A stretch of DNA of 64,000 nucleotides from Vreelandella sp031769195. GTDB lineage: Bacteria > Pseudomonadota > Gammaproteobacteria > Pseudomonadales > Halomonadaceae. Shown here in pieces: positions 50,797 to 60,262 of the stretch (within the stretch, counting starts at the first letter, position 1; each line of letters starts with the position of its first letter). A program made the position numbers and the translations under genes. The DNA is taken from the NCBI RefSeq assembly GCF_031769195.1, contig NZ_JAVHNP010000001.1:62001-126000 (forward strand), in the 5' to 3' direction. Below the pieces are notes generated by a model. It ran no database searches. It saw only the letters and a list, made by a program, of their open reading frames with translations, and was not told the origin of the DNA.

Positions 50797-51981
50797 TTAA
50801 CACGCTTGGCCACAGGCTACGCCGCTGGCCCACGCCCACTGAAAGTTATAGCCACCAAGCTGCCCCGTCACATCCAGCACTTCACCAATAAAGCGTATCT
50901 GGGGCAGGTCTTTCACCTCAAAAGTTTTGGATGAAATGGCATCGGTATTCACGCCTCCCATGGTCACTTCCGCCGTGCGCCACCCTTCGGTGCCTGCCGG
51001 TTTTAGCTGCCACTGGTTGAGGCGCTGCGCCCATACATCTAACGCCTCGTTACTGTACTGCGCCAGCGGGCTGGCGAGCTGCTGATCGGGATACCACTCC
51101 AACAACGCCTGAGCAAAGCGCTTGGGAAAGCGCTCACCCAGCCACGTTGAGAGCAGCCGCTTGGGAGTTTGCGCACGGGCGTGACGCAGCGCATCCGCGG
51201 CGTGCTCCCCAGGCAATAGATCAATCGAGATAGCGCTGCCCGGATGCCATACGCTGGAAATCTGTAGCATGGAAGGCCCGGAAAGTCCCCGGTGGGTAAA
51301 CAGCATCGGCTCTACAAAGCGCTTGTCTGCGCAGGTGACTGCCGTTGGCACACTCACCCCGGATAGCCCCGCTGCACGCTCTTTCCAGCTATCGCTTAGG
51401 GTAAAGGGCACCAAGCCTGGGCGGGTAGGCAGCACCTCTAATCCAAACTGGCGGGCAATATCATAACCAAACCCAGTTGCACCCATGGTAGGAATTGAGA
51501 GCCCGCCCGTCGCCACGACCACCACGCCTGCATCAATGGTGCCTAAGGACGTGGTCAACCGCATCCCTTCGCCCTGCCGCTCTAGCCGAGAAATAGAGGT
51601 GTTCAATTTCACCTCCGCGCCAGCCCACTCACACTCAGTCAACAGTACGCGAACGATCTCTTTGGCGGAGTCGGCACAAAATAGCTGCCCAGGGGCTTTC
51701 TCTACATACTCCACACCGTGGGTTTCCACGAGCGATACAAAATGTTCCGGGCGGTAACGTTTTAATGCAGAAATGCAAAAATAAGGATTTTCTGAGTAAA
51801 AGTGTCCAGGCGCTGTATCAAGATTGGTAAAGTTACAGCGGCCTCCCCCCGACATGAGGATTTTTTTGCCCGCTTTATTTGCATGGTCGACTACCAGGAC
51901 GCGCCGTCCGGCATAGCCAGCCTGTGCCGCGCACATCAGACCAGCGGCACCTGCGCCAATGACCACGACGTCGTAGACCAT
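50797..51981 (-). CDS. YhiN/HI0933-family flavoprotein
   Basis: A 394-residue FAD-binding oxidoreductase of unknown reaction. The N-terminal Rossmann motif 'VVVIGAGAAGLMCAAQAG' is followed by the family hallmark 'AGKKILMSGGGRCNFTN' and later by 'VVVATGGLSIPTMGATGFGYDIARQFG' and 'TEGWRTAEVTMGGVNTDAIS'. It ends 'LDVTGQLGGYNFQWAWASGVACG', which completes the FAD site. I start at 51981 with GGGAG eight bases upstream. It stands alone, convergent with the yqjDE operon and divergent from the RND pump genes. Confidence 0.9.
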   Translation of the reverse strand: MVYDVVVIGAGAAGLMCAAQAGYAGRRVLVVDHANKAGKKILMSGGGRCNFTNLDTAPGHFYSENPYFCISALKRYRPEHFVSLVETHGVEYVEKAPGQLFCADSAKEIVRVLLTECEWAGAEVKLNTSISRLERQGEGMRLTTSLGTIDAGVVVVATGGLSIPTMGATGFGYDIARQFGLEVLPTRPGLVPFTLSDSWKERAAGLSGVSVPTAVTCADKRFVEPMLFTHRGLSGPSMLQISSVWHPGSAISIDLLPGEHAADALRHARAQTPKRLLSTWLGERFPKRFAQALLEWYPDQQLASPLAQYSNEALDVWAQRLNQWQLKPAGTEGWRTAEVTMGGVNTDAISSKTFEVKDLPQIRFIGEVLDVTGQLGGYNFQWAWASGVACGQAC

Positions 51982-52058
51982 AACTGAGGCTCCCAAGATG
52001 AAAAGGCGGGCATTTTAACAGGTAAGAAGCACCAAACTACTGTACCTTTTAAAAACTC

Positions 52059-52079
52059 ATGTACAAGAAATGCACAAGA
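52059..52079. repeat. tandem 10-bp near-repeat in the yhiN/RND promoter region
   Basis: ATGTACAAGA (52059-52068) and ATGCACAAGA (52070-52079) differ by one base and are spaced 11 bp, one helical turn. A further TGTAC lies at 52041-52045. They lie in the 195-bp gap between divergent yhiN and the RND adaptor gene, immediately before a possible -10 (GATAAT at 52078-52083). They could bind a pump regulator. Confidence 0.4.
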
Positions 52080-52176
52080 TAATACCTATTCGCCTCAACA
52101 CTGGGGTGGGTAATGGCTTACTATCACCCCGGATTGCGGAACGCTGCGCCCCCTATTCAATAACATAGAGACACCT

Positions 52177-53244
52177 ATGCTCGCTTTTAAACGCTCCTTT
52201 TGCTGCCTCTTGCTACTCCTTGGATGGGCCTCTGTTGCCAGCGCGCAATCGCAGCCGCCGGTCATTGGTTACCAGGTAAAGACCGAAACATGGTCCGATC
52301 CACTGGAAGCGCTGGGCACCTTAAGCGCCGATGAAAGTGTCACGTTATCGGCAACCGTCACCGACACCATCGCTGAGATTAACTTTGATGACGGCGAGCA
52401 GGTCGAGCGTGGGCGTTTATTGATTCGATTAGAGGATGCCGAAGAGCAGGCGCTGTTAAGGGCGGCCCAGGCCATTACCGATGAGCGGCGTAACGCCTCA
52501 GGCCGCGCCTCACAGCTTCAGCAGCGCAACTTAGCCGCACGGGCCGATGTGGAAGACACCCAGTCCCGGCTGCGCCAAGCACAAGCCGATGCCCAAGCGC
52601 TCGAGGCTCGACTAGAGAACTATCGCGTGCATGCACCGTTTAGCGGCCGTGTGGGCTTTCGTAATGTCAGTGTCGGCACGCTGGTTACCCCCGGCATGGA
52701 GCTAGTCACACTAGATAAGCTGGATGTGATGAAGCTCGACTTCACCGTTCCCGAGGTATTTTTGGGACGGCTATCGGCGGGCTTGAACTTAAGCGCCACC
52801 ACGGCGGCTTATCCCGACGACGTATTTCGCGGCGAGATATCCAGCATTGGCACTCGTATCGACCCCGTCTCTCGTAGCGTTAACGTCCGCGCCGAATTGG
52901 CAAACCCAGACCTAAAACTGCGTCCTGGCATGCTGATGGAAGTCATTGTGCAACAGCGGGTCCGCGACGCATTAGTGCTGCCGGAAGCGGCAATTCAACC
53001 CAGCGGCAATCGCCACTTTGTGATGGTGATTCAGCAACAGGAGGAAGCCCCTCGCTTAGAGCGTCGTGAAGTCGCCATTGGCGAGCGGCGCAGCGGAGAG
53101 GTAGAAGTACTGGAAGGCATTAGCGAAGGCGATCTGGTGGTGATACACGGCCTACAGCTAGCCCGTGAAGGCCAGGAAGTACGCCTACTCGGCATTGCCG
53201 ACGACAGCACGGATATTCGCTCGCTGCTGGAGGCTGACCGCTAA
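52177..53244 (+). CDS. RND efflux periplasmic adaptor (membrane fusion protein)
   Basis: A 355-residue periplasmic adaptor linking an RND pump to an outer-membrane channel. A signal peptide (1-24, 'SVASA-Q') has no lipobox, so it is anchored differently from AcrA. The domains follow in order: lipoyl halves around a short alpha-hairpin ('INFDDGEQVERGRLLIRLEDAEEQALLRAAQA' and 'VHAPFSGRVGFRNVSVGTLVTPG'), the beta-barrel ('SSIGTRIDPVSRSVNVRAEL') and a membrane-proximal domain. The hairpin is short, as in MexE/MdtA relatives. Its stop overlaps the permease start by one base. No outer-membrane factor is encoded next to the pair. Confidence 0.92.
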   Translation: MLAFKRSFCCLLLLLGWASVASAQSQPPVIGYQVKTETWSDPLEALGTLSADESVTLSATVTDTIAEINFDDGEQVERGRLLIRLEDAEEQALLRAAQAITDERRNASGRASQLQQRNLAARADVEDTQSRLRQAQADAQALEARLENYRVHAPFSGRVGFRNVSVGTLVTPGMELVTLDKLDVMKLDFTVPEVFLGRLSAGLNLSATTAAYPDDVFRGEISSIGTRIDPVSRSVNVRAELANPDLKLRPGMLMEVIVQQRVRDALVLPEAAIQPSGNRHFVMVIQQQEEAPRLERREVAIGERRSGEVEVLEGISEGDLVVIHGLQLAREGQEVRLLGIADDSTDIRSLLEADR

Positions 53245-56200
53245 TGCGTTTATCCGATATTTCCGTTCAGCGGCCGGTGCTGGCCATGGTGATTGCCGCG
53301 CTGATCATTGCCTTTGGCCTACTCGCTCTCAACCGCTTGCCGCTACAAGAGTACCCCACGGTTGACCCGCCTATCGTCAGTATTGATACCCGCTACCCCG
53401 GTGCCTCCGCCAGCGTCGTCGAAACACGCATTACCCAAGTGCTCGAAGACCGCATTGCTGGGGTGGAAGGCATTGAGCTGATTACCTCTCAAAGCGAAGA
53501 TGGCCGCTCACGTATCGAAATTGAGTTCGCCATCACCATGGATATCGACGCCGCGGCGAACGATATCCGCGACCGTATTTCAGGCGCGCTGCGTAACCTG
53601 CCAGACGATGCCGACAACCCAGAAGTCACCAAAGCCGACAGCAGCGAAGAGATTGTGGTTTGGCTAAGCCTATCCGGCGCGGACTACTCCATTGCCGAAC
53701 TGACCGATTACGCCAACCGTTTTCTGGTCGATAGCCTCTCGGTACAGCCAGGGGTTGCCCGGGTGCGCGTAGGTGGCGGTCAGGATTACGCCATGCGCGT
53801 CTGGCTTGACCGTAACGCCTTGGCAGCCCGCGGCCTTACCGTCGGCGATGTGGAAGATGCGCTGCGCGCCGAAAACGTAGAGTTACCCGCTGGCTCCATT
53901 GAGTCCGACGACCGTCAGTTTATTGTTCGCCTGCCCCGCAGCTTCGCCACCGCCGATGACTTTCAGCGCCTAGCTCTCACCCAAAGCGACAACGGCTACT
54001 TAACCCGCCTCTCGGATGTTGCCAGGGTGGAAGTGGGCTCTGTGGAAGACCGCTCTGTTTTCCGCGCCAACGGCGTACCCATGGTCGGGCTTGGCATGAT
54101 TATGCAGTCCACCGCCAACGTGATTGAGCTTTCTGAGGCGGTGCAACAAGAGCTTGCGCGGCTTCAGGGTACGCTCCCTGAGGGCATGTCGCTCTCACTG
54201 AACTATGACGCCTCGGTGTTCGTTTCCGGGGCCATTGAGCAGGTGGTGATGACCCTCTTTATCGCCATGGGGCTGGTGGTGGTGGTGATTTTCCTGTTCC
54301 TTGGCAATCTTCGTACCACCATTGTGCCCGCCGTCACGGTGCCGATTGCCGTTATTGGTGCTTTTACAGCGCTGGCAGCCATGAACTTCTCGATCAACCT
54401 CTTGACGCTACTAGCACTCGTGCTGGCGATTGGGTTGATTGTCGATGATGCCATTGTGGTGCTCGAAAACATCAACCGACGCATGCACGACTACGGCGAA
54501 ACGCCGCTGGTGGCTGCTTTTCGCGGCACACGGCAAATTGCCTTTGCGGTGATTGCCACCACCTTAGTGCTGGTCGCGGTCTTTGTTCCGCTCAGCATGC
54601 TACAGGGGGATATTGGCCGTTTGTTTTCAGAGTTTGCTCTGACCATGGCCGCTGCCGTTATTGTATCTACCCTGCTGGCGCTCACCTTAACGCCCATGAT
54701 GGCGTCTAAAATTCTCAAGCCCGGCATGCACGACAGCCGCATTGGCCAAGGCGTACAGTGTCTGCTAGACGGCACCAAGCGCCGCTATCAGCGCGCTCTG
54801 GAAGCGGTATTAGCCGCCAAATGGCTGGTGGTGGCGCTGTTTGCCCTGCTAATTGCCGGAACGGCGTGGTTAGCCTCTGCCCTGCCCAATGAGTACACCC
54901 CGCAAGAAGATCGCGGCAACTTTATTGTGCTGGTCAACGGGCCCGAAGGCGCCACGTTCGACTACATGATGGACTACATGGATGAGATCGAAGCACGGCT
55001 CACGCCCTTTGTAGAAAGCGGCGAACTAGAGCGCGTCGTGGTGCGCGCCCCACGCGGCTTCGGCAATATCGAAAACTTCAACAGCGGCTTTATTATCGTC
55101 AATATGGCCGACTGGGGCAGCCGCCGCAGCGCCTGGGAGATTATGGCCGATGTGCGCCAGCAGCTTAGCTCGCTCCCTGGCGTTCAAGCCTTCCCGGTCA
55201 TGCGCCAGGGGTTTGGCCAGCGCACGCAAAAGCCGGTGCAGTTTGTCCTTGGCGGCGGCACCTACGAAGACCTTGCCCGCTGGCGTGACCGGCTGATTAA
55301 CCACGTACGGGAAAACAACCCGCGCCTGACTGCCATTGAAAGCAACTACGACGAAACCCAGCCCCAGCTACGTGTGGATATCAACTACGAACGCGCTGCC
55401 TCGTTAGGTGTCACGGTGACCGAAATTGGCCGCACGCTGGAAGTGCTATTGGGCGGACGCAACGTCACCCGCTACGTGGATGATGGCGAAGAGTACGACG
55501 TGATTGTAGAAGGCGACCGCAGCCGCCAAAACAGCCCGCGCGCGCTGGATAATATCCAGGTTCGCTCGGCGCGAACCGGCGAGCTTATTCCGCTGGCAAG
55601 CCTGGTCACGCTGTCTGATTTTGCCGGAGCTAGTACGCTCAACCGCTTTGACCGGGTGCGCGCCATTACCATTGAGGCCAACCTCGCCGATGGCTACCCG
55701 CTGGGCGAAGCGCTGGCGTACCTTCAAGACACCGCTGACACCATTCTGCCGGAAGAGGTACAAACCAACGTGGCCGGGCCTTCCCGTGACTTCCAGCAGG
55801 CGAGCGGTGCGACAATGTTCCTACTGGTGCTGGGTGCCGTCGTGGTGTTCCTGGTACTGGCCGCCCAGTTTGAAAGCCTTATCCACCCGTTTGTGATCAT
55901 GCTCACCGTGCCGCTGGCGATGAGCGGCGCACTGCTGGCACTGCTGCTCAGCGGTCAGTCGCTTAATATCTACAGCCAGGTAGGCTTGGTGCTATTAATT
56001 GGCTTGGCGGCTAAAAATGGCATTCTGATTGTCGAATTTGCCAACCAACTTCGCGATGAGGGGCAAGGCTTTCGCTCGGCGCTGATTGAAGCCTCCGTCA
56101 CCCGCCTACGGCCTATTCTGATGACAGCCGTAACCACCATGGCCGGCGCCATTCCGCTGATCATCTCCAGCGGCCCAGGCGCGGAATCGCGGTTGGTGAT

Positions 56201-56384
56201 TGGCACCGTCATTATGGCCGGGGTTGGTGCCGCCACGGTGTTCACGCTCTTCGTTGTACCGGTAGCCTACGACCTGCTGGCCCGCTATTCAGGCTCACCA
56301 GGGGCCGTCAAGCGCCAGCTGGAAGAGGAGATCGCCAATGCGCCGACGGCACAACACACGCCGCTGGAAACGCCAGAGCGATAA
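53244..56384 (+). CDS. RND multidrug efflux permease
   Basis: The 1046-residue proton-driven pump of the pair, with the 12-helix RND layout and two large periplasmic loops. 'RLSDISVQRPVLAMVIAALIIAFGLLAL' is the first helix. The proton-relay Asp pair is in 'LIVDDAIVVLENINRRM', and 'QVGLVLLIGLAAKNGILIVEFANQLRDEG' carries the conserved Lys-containing helix 10. 'YPTVDPPIVSIDTRYPGASASVVETRITQ' opens the first porter domain. Closest general resemblance is to the MexF/AcrB-type HAE1 group that works with non-lipidated adaptors. Substrates cannot be read from sequence. A strong hairpin follows the gene. Confidence 0.95.
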   Translation: MRLSDISVQRPVLAMVIAALIIAFGLLALNRLPLQEYPTVDPPIVSIDTRYPGASASVVETRITQVLEDRIAGVEGIELITSQSEDGRSRIEIEFAITMDIDAAANDIRDRISGALRNLPDDADNPEVTKADSSEEIVVWLSLSGADYSIAELTDYANRFLVDSLSVQPGVARVRVGGGQDYAMRVWLDRNALAARGLTVGDVEDALRAENVELPAGSIESDDRQFIVRLPRSFATADDFQRLALTQSDNGYLTRLSDVARVEVGSVEDRSVFRANGVPMVGLGMIMQSTANVIELSEAVQQELARLQGTLPEGMSLSLNYDASVFVSGAIEQVVMTLFIAMGLVVVVIFLFLGNLRTTIVPAVTVPIAVIGAFTALAAMNFSINLLTLLALVLAIGLIVDDAIVVLENINRRMHDYGETPLVAAFRGTRQIAFAVIATTLVLVAVFVPLSMLQGDIGRLFSEFALTMAAAVIVSTLLALTLTPMMASKILKPGMHDSRIGQGVQCLLDGTKRRYQRALEAVLAAKWLVVALFALLIAGTAWLASALPNEYTPQEDRGNFIVLVNGPEGATFDYMMDYMDEIEARLTPFVESGELERVVVRAPRGFGNIENFNSGFIIVNMADWGSRRSAWEIMADVRQQLSSLPGVQAFPVMRQGFGQRTQKPVQFVLGGGTYEDLARWRDRLINHVRENNPRLTAIESNYDETQPQLRVDINYERAASLGVTVTEIGRTLEVLLGGRNVTRYVDDGEEYDVIVEGDRSRQNSPRALDNIQVRSARTGELIPLASLVTLSDFAGASTLNRFDRVRAITIEANLADGYPLGEALAYLQDTADTILPEEVQTNVAGPSRDFQQASGATMFLLVLGAVVVFLVLAAQFESLIHPFVIMLTVPLAMSGALLALLLSGQSLNIYSQVGLVLLIGLAAKNGILIVEFANQLRDEGQGFRSALIEASVTRLRPILMTAVTTMAGAIPLIISSGPGAESRLVIGTVIMAGVGAATVFTLFVVPVAYDLLARYSGSPGAVKRQLEEEIANAPTAQHTPLETPER

Positions 56385-56404
56385 ATTGACAGACGCTAGA
56401 TACA

Positions 56405-56432
56405 CCAAGGGCGCCCAGTTGGGCGCCCTTGG
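56405..56432. terminator. hairpin terminator between RND permease and DUF3617 gene
   Basis: CCAAGGGCGCCC (56405-56416), loop AGTT, and GGGCGCCCTTGG (56421-56432) form a perfect 12-bp stem between two convergent genes. No U-run is present, but the position and stability support a bidirectional terminator. Confidence 0.75.
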
Positions 56433-56459
56433 CAGTTTAGGCTATCGCAACGGGAGTGC

Positions 56460-56888
56460 TTATTCGCAGCTGCCGATACGCTCGCCTTGAATCGACGTGT
56501 TCATGGTCAGCTCGCCCATGGGAGACTGGGTCAGAATATCCACGGTGCCTTCAATTTGCTCGCCCATAAAACGCATTTCGCCATCAATCGTGGCTTCGCC
56601 ACCTTCAGCGCGGCATACCATGCTGTAGGAAAGGCCGTCGGCATTCATATCCTGGTTGAGCAGCTCGCAACCCTCTTCCTCTTCGATAAACCCAAAGTCA
56701 GCACCCTCTAGCTCTTCTTCGGTGATGCACTGACGCTCGGTTTCCGTTTGATCAGGAATCTGCATATCGCCGCTAACGCTGGTCACGCTGACGAATTCCC
56801 ACTCGCCGGGCGTGACGTTAGGTGCATCCGCCTGGGCAACCATCGGGAAGGCCGCGAGGGCCGCAACTGCCATGTATCGTTTCATCAT
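56460..56888 (-). CDS. periplasmic DUF3617 protein
   Basis: A 142-residue secreted acidic protein. The signal peptide (1-20, 'VAQA-D') is followed by 'PNVTPGEWEFVSVTSVSG', 'CITEEEL', 'EGCELLNQDMNADGLSYSMVC', and 'GEMRFMGEQIEGTVDI', matching the general DUF3617 pattern of a beta-rich domain with paired cysteines. Function unknown. The start is uncertain: I use 56888, where the GAG of 'AAGCGAG' has proper spacing; ATGs at 56897 and 56972 are in frame, but the first directly abuts that site and the second would bury the signal peptide. Confidence 0.8.
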   Translation of the reverse strand: MMKRYMAVAALAAFPMVAQADAPNVTPGEWEFVSVTSVSGDMQIPDQTETERQCITEEELEGADFGFIEEEEGCELLNQDMNADGLSYSMVCRAEGGEATIDGEMRFMGEQIEGTVDILTQSPMGELTMNTSIQGERIGSCE

Positions 56889-57037
56889 CGCTTTCATCTC
56901 GCTTGGTAATTCGGGGAAATCCGCCATTATCCTACCTGATTCATTCGTCAGGTGCCTGCTTGCAAACAGCACTGCTACACTAGGAAGCCATCATGCTGAT
57001 GTCGATACCGAGTGTAACGCTAAAAAGGGCAATAACT

Positions 57038-57247
57038 ATGCACGACGACGCGCTAGTCAATCACGACTTCCACTGCCCTTACTGTGACACACCGCTCACG
57101 TTTGTGATCGATACGTCCCAGGGTAGCCACGACACCTGGGAAGATTGCCACCAGTGCTGCGCCCCGATCCAGCTTCAGGTCATTGTGTCACCCATAACCG
57201 GGGAGCTAGACGCCGTCATCACAGGCCGCGACGACGACGTCTTATAG
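57038..57247 (+). CDS. CPXCG-motif cysteine-rich protein
   Basis: A 69-residue cytoplasmic protein with a zinc-ribbon layout: CPYC at 13-16 and C37/C40 (plus C41) in 'WEDCHQCCAPI'. It continues 'LQVIVSPITGELDAVITGRDDD', typical of the CPXCG family. Function is unknown; such proteins probably bind zinc. I start at 57038 ('MHDDAL') rather than the in-frame ATG at 56993. Convergent with the pot operon, 14 bp from potI. Confidence 0.85.
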   Translation: MHDDALVNHDFHCPYCDTPLTFVIDTSQGSHDTWEDCHQCCAPIQLQVIVSPITGELDAVITGRDDDVL

Positions 57248-57261
57248 CAAAAGGCGAGTGC

Positions 57262-58104
57262 CTACGCGCCTTCGCCCTGCTGAATGGCCGCCAGGCGCTT
57301 GGCCTCGCTACGGCGCATAAAGTACCACGCCAACAGCGTCGCCAGCGCAACGGTCAGAATGATCAGCGTCGCCAGCGCATTAATCTTGGGCGACACCCCC
57401 ATGCGCACCGATGAGAACACCACCATCGGCAGCGTGTTAGCGCCGGGCCCAGAGACAAAGCTGGCAATGACCAGGTCATCCAGCGAAAGGGTAAACGCCA
57501 GAAGCCAACCGGCAGCCAACGCAGGTGAAATCACCGGGAGCGTCACAAAGAAGAAGGTCTTCACCGGCGGTGAGCCTAAGTCCATCGCCGCTTCCTCGAT
57601 AGAGCGGTCCACTTCCCGTAGCCTGGCCGCCACCACCACCGCCACGTAAGCACTACAGAACGTGGTGTGGGCAATCCAGATAGTGGCCATGCCACGGTCA
57701 GCGGGCCAACCGATCAGCTGCGCCATTTGCACAAACAGCAGCAGCAGCGAAAGGCCGGTGATCACTTCCGGCATAACCAACGGTGCCGTCACCATGCTGG
57801 AGAGCGCCGTTTTACCACGGAAATGGCCATAGCGCGTCATTACAAACGCCGCCACTGTTCCCAGACACACCGCCATGCTGGCAGCAAAGAACGCAATCTC
57901 AAGGCTGGTCCATACGGCGGACAAAATCTGCTGGTCGCGGAATAGCTCGCCATACCACTGGGTGGAGAACCCGGCCCATACGGTGACCAGTCGAGATTCG
58001 TTAAACGAATACACCACCAGCACCACCATGGGCAGGTACAAAAACAGCAGTCCCAGCACCAGCATCACGGTGGTAAAACTTGGGCGTCGACGCGATCTCA
58101 TCAT
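57262..58104 (-). CDS. potI: putrescine ABC transporter permease PotI
   Basis: One of two permeases of the putrescine importer PotFGHI, 280 residues with about six membrane helices. The EAA loop is 'VDRSIEEAAMDLGSPPVKTFFFVTLPVISPALAAG', followed by 'FTLSLDDLVIASFVSGPG', which is characteristic of PotI/PotC. 'YLPMVVLVVYSFNESRLVTVW' marks the N-terminal helix. The start overlaps the potH stop by 4 bp (ATGA). Confidence 0.95.
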   Translation of the reverse strand: MMRSRRRPSFTTVMLVLGLLFLYLPMVVLVVYSFNESRLVTVWAGFSTQWYGELFRDQQILSAVWTSLEIAFFAASMAVCLGTVAAFVMTRYGHFRGKTALSSMVTAPLVMPEVITGLSLLLLFVQMAQLIGWPADRGMATIWIAHTTFCSAYVAVVVAARLREVDRSIEEAAMDLGSPPVKTFFFVTLPVISPALAAGWLLAFTLSLDDLVIASFVSGPGANTLPMVVFSSVRMGVSPKINALATLIILTVALATLLAWYFMRRSEAKRLAAIQQGEGA

Positions 58105-59012
58105 TCTTCAAGCTCCCGTGACTGGTAACGGTGGAACCACACAATAGGGATCAGCAACAGCAGCAGCATCACCATGGCGAGCGCTGACGCCACGGGCCAG
58201 TCGCGGTTAAGGAAGAACTCTTCCCACAGCACCTTACCAATCATCAAGGTGTCAGGGCCGCCCAGCAGTTCAGGAATCACAAACTCCCCCACCGCTGGAA
58301 TAAACACCAGCATTGAGCCCGCGATGATGCCCCCCATCGAGAGCGGCAGCGTGACCTTTAAAAAGGTGTTGATCTTGCGCGACCCCAAATCCGAGGCCGC
58401 TTCCAATAACGAGTTATCCAGACGCGTTAAATGGGCATACAGCGGCAGCACCATAAAGGGCAAGTAGGCGTACACAATGCCCACAATGACCGAAAACTGG
58501 GTATTCATCATACGCAGCGGTGAGTCAATGACCCCCAGCCCCAGCAGCAGGTTATTGATGAGCCCACTATTGCTGAGAATGCCCATCCAGGCGTACACCC
58601 GAATCAGAAACGATGTCCACGAGGGAAGCATCACCAATAGCAGCAGAACCAGTTGCCAGCGCCCTGGCGCACGGGCCATGGCATAGGCCATGGGATAGCC
58701 AATCAGCAGACATACTGACGTTGCGACAAAGGCGGTTTTAATCGACCCCCAATACGCCGCCACATAGAGCGAATCTGACAACAAAAACAGATAGTTGCCT
58801 AGATTCAGAAAGATATTCAGCGTTTGGTCGGCGTACTCCACCAGCGGCCCATATGGCGGTATGGCGATCGCCGACTCAGACAGGCTGATCTTCAGTACCA
58901 ACGCAAACGGGAGTAGGAAAAACAGCGTTAACCACACCAGCGGAAACGCAATCACGGCGCGACGGCCTAAGTGCATCCGTTTGATCACGCCTGCAATGCG
59001 AGATGGCATCAT
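58101..59012 (-). CDS. potH: putrescine ABC transporter permease PotH
   Basis: Partner permease of PotI, 303 residues. Motifs include 'LWLTLFFLLPFALVLKISLSES'-like N-terminal helix, 'VMLPSWTSFLIRVYAWMGILSNSGLINNLL', and the EAA loop 'LLEAASDLGSRKINTFLKVTLPLSMGGIIAGS' followed by 'GEFVIPELLGG'. I start at the ATG at 59012, about ten bases from AGGAG; a GTG at 59036 would run through that site. potG lies 31 bp upstream. Confidence 0.94.
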   Translation of the reverse strand: MMPSRIAGVIKRMHLGRRAVIAFPLVWLTLFFLLPFALVLKISLSESAIAIPPYGPLVEYADQTLNIFLNLGNYLFLLSDSLYVAAYWGSIKTAFVATSVCLLIGYPMAYAMARAPGRWQLVLLLLVMLPSWTSFLIRVYAWMGILSNSGLINNLLLGLGVIDSPLRMMNTQFSVIVGIVYAYLPFMVLPLYAHLTRLDNSLLEAASDLGSRKINTFLKVTLPLSMGGIIAGSMLVFIPAVGEFVIPELLGGPDTLMIGKVLWEEFFLNRDWPVASALAMVMLLLLLIPIVWFHRYQSRELEE

Positions 59013-59043
59013 AATAGGCAATCTCCTGTCAGCCACCCGGGCA

Positions 59044-60225
59044 TTAGCGATTCAGCACGATAGCGCTATGGTCTTCCCAATAAACGTACACGCTATCCTC
59101 CCAGGTGGGACGGTCGCCGCGACGCTCAGTGTTGGCCATGCTGACCTTAATCATCTGCCCAGACGCAGTACGCACGTAGTAGAGCGAATAGCCGCCTAAG
59201 TAGGCGATATCGTCCACTTTGCCCGCTTCCCAGTTGTACTCACAGGTCGGCTGTTCGCGGGTAAGCCAGATTTTCTCAGGCCGCAGCGCCGCCCACACCC
59301 GGCGGTCAACCGCTTGGGTAGTAATACCGTGGTCAATATAGATTGGCCGAGAAAGCGCGGGTGATTCGATGCGGCAGTGGTCAGCGGCATCTTCGATGAT
59401 TTCGCCTTCAAACAGGTTCACGGTACCCACAAACTCCGCCACCATACGGCTTGCGGGGCTTTCGTAGATATCCACCGGCGAGCCCACCTGCTCGATCCAG
59501 CCGTCAGCCATGATCGCCACGCGGTCGGCCATGGTCATGGCTTCTTCCTGGTCGTGGGTCACCATGATGCAGGTCACGCCTACCTGCTCAATGATCTCCA
59601 CCACTTCCAACTGCATTTCGGTGCGCAGCTTTTTATCCAGCGCGCCCATGGGTTCATCGAGCAGCAACAGCTTAGGACGCTTGGCGAGCGAGCGCGCCAA
59701 GGCCACCCGCTGGCGTTGGCCACCTGAAAGCTGATGCGGCTTACGTTTAGCGAAACGCTCCATATGCACCAGCTTGAGCATCTGGGCAACTCGCGCTTCA
59801 ATTTCAGCTTTCGGCAGCTTGTCCTGCTTCAAACCAAAGGCAATATTTTGCGCCACGGTCATATGCGGAAACAGCGCATAAGACTGGAACATCATGTTAA
59901 TGGGGCGTTTGTGCGGCGGCATATCGGTGATGTTTTCGCCGCTTAGCAGAATGCGTCCTTCGCTGGGCGTCTCAAACCCGGCCAGCATGCGTAGCAAGGT
60001 CGACTTCCCTGAACCAGAGCCGCCCAACAACGCAAAAATTTCGCCGCGTTTCACCTGCAAGTTCACGTCATCCACAGCAAGCGCATCATCAAACCGCTTG
60101 CTCAAGCGCTTAACCTCTAAAACAATATCCTCAGCAAATCGGGGTGCTTTCCCCTGCGCCCTTGCAGGCGGAGGAATAGCAGATGAAGGCGCTGAAGAGT
60201 CGTTCGACAGGGGCGTAGTGACCAT
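59044..60225 (-). CDS. potG: putrescine ABC transporter ATPase PotG
   Basis: The ATP-binding subunit, 393 residues. A Ser/Pro-rich N-terminal extension (1-30) precedes the ABC domain: Walker A GGSGSGKST (68-76), signature 'LSGGQRQRVALARSL', Walker B 'LLLLDEPMGALD' and the switch His in 'IMVTHDQEEAM'. The C-terminal TOBE region contains 'AALRPEKIWLT'. GGGAG precedes the ATG. Two tandem terminator-like hairpins separate it from potF, so the ATPase and permeases are probably made in smaller amounts than the binding protein. Confidence 0.95.
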   Translation of the reverse strand: MVTTPLSNDSSAPSSAIPPPARAQGKAPRFAEDIVLEVKRLSKRFDDALAVDDVNLQVKRGEIFALLGGSGSGKSTLLRMLAGFETPSEGRILLSGENITDMPPHKRPINMMFQSYALFPHMTVAQNIAFGLKQDKLPKAEIEARVAQMLKLVHMERFAKRKPHQLSGGQRQRVALARSLAKRPKLLLLDEPMGALDKKLRTEMQLEVVEIIEQVGVTCIMVTHDQEEAMTMADRVAIMADGWIEQVGSPVDIYESPASRMVAEFVGTVNLFEGEIIEDAADHCRIESPALSRPIYIDHGITTQAVDRRVWAALRPEKIWLTREQPTCEYNWEAGKVDDIAYLGGYSLYYVRTASGQMIKVSMANTERRGDRPTWEDSVYVYWEDHSAIVLNR

Positions 60226-60239
60226 TCGCCACTCCCATC

Positions 60240-60260
60240 AAAAGGCCCGGTTAACCGGGC
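60240..60260 (-). terminator. terminator-like hairpin directly before potG
   Basis: On the minus strand GCCCGG-TTAA-CCGGGC (60260-60245) is followed by CTTTT (60244-60240). It ends 15 bases before the potG ATG, just ahead of its ribosome-binding site. It is short but has the U-run expected of an attenuator. Confidence 0.6.
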
Positions 60261-60262
60261 GA

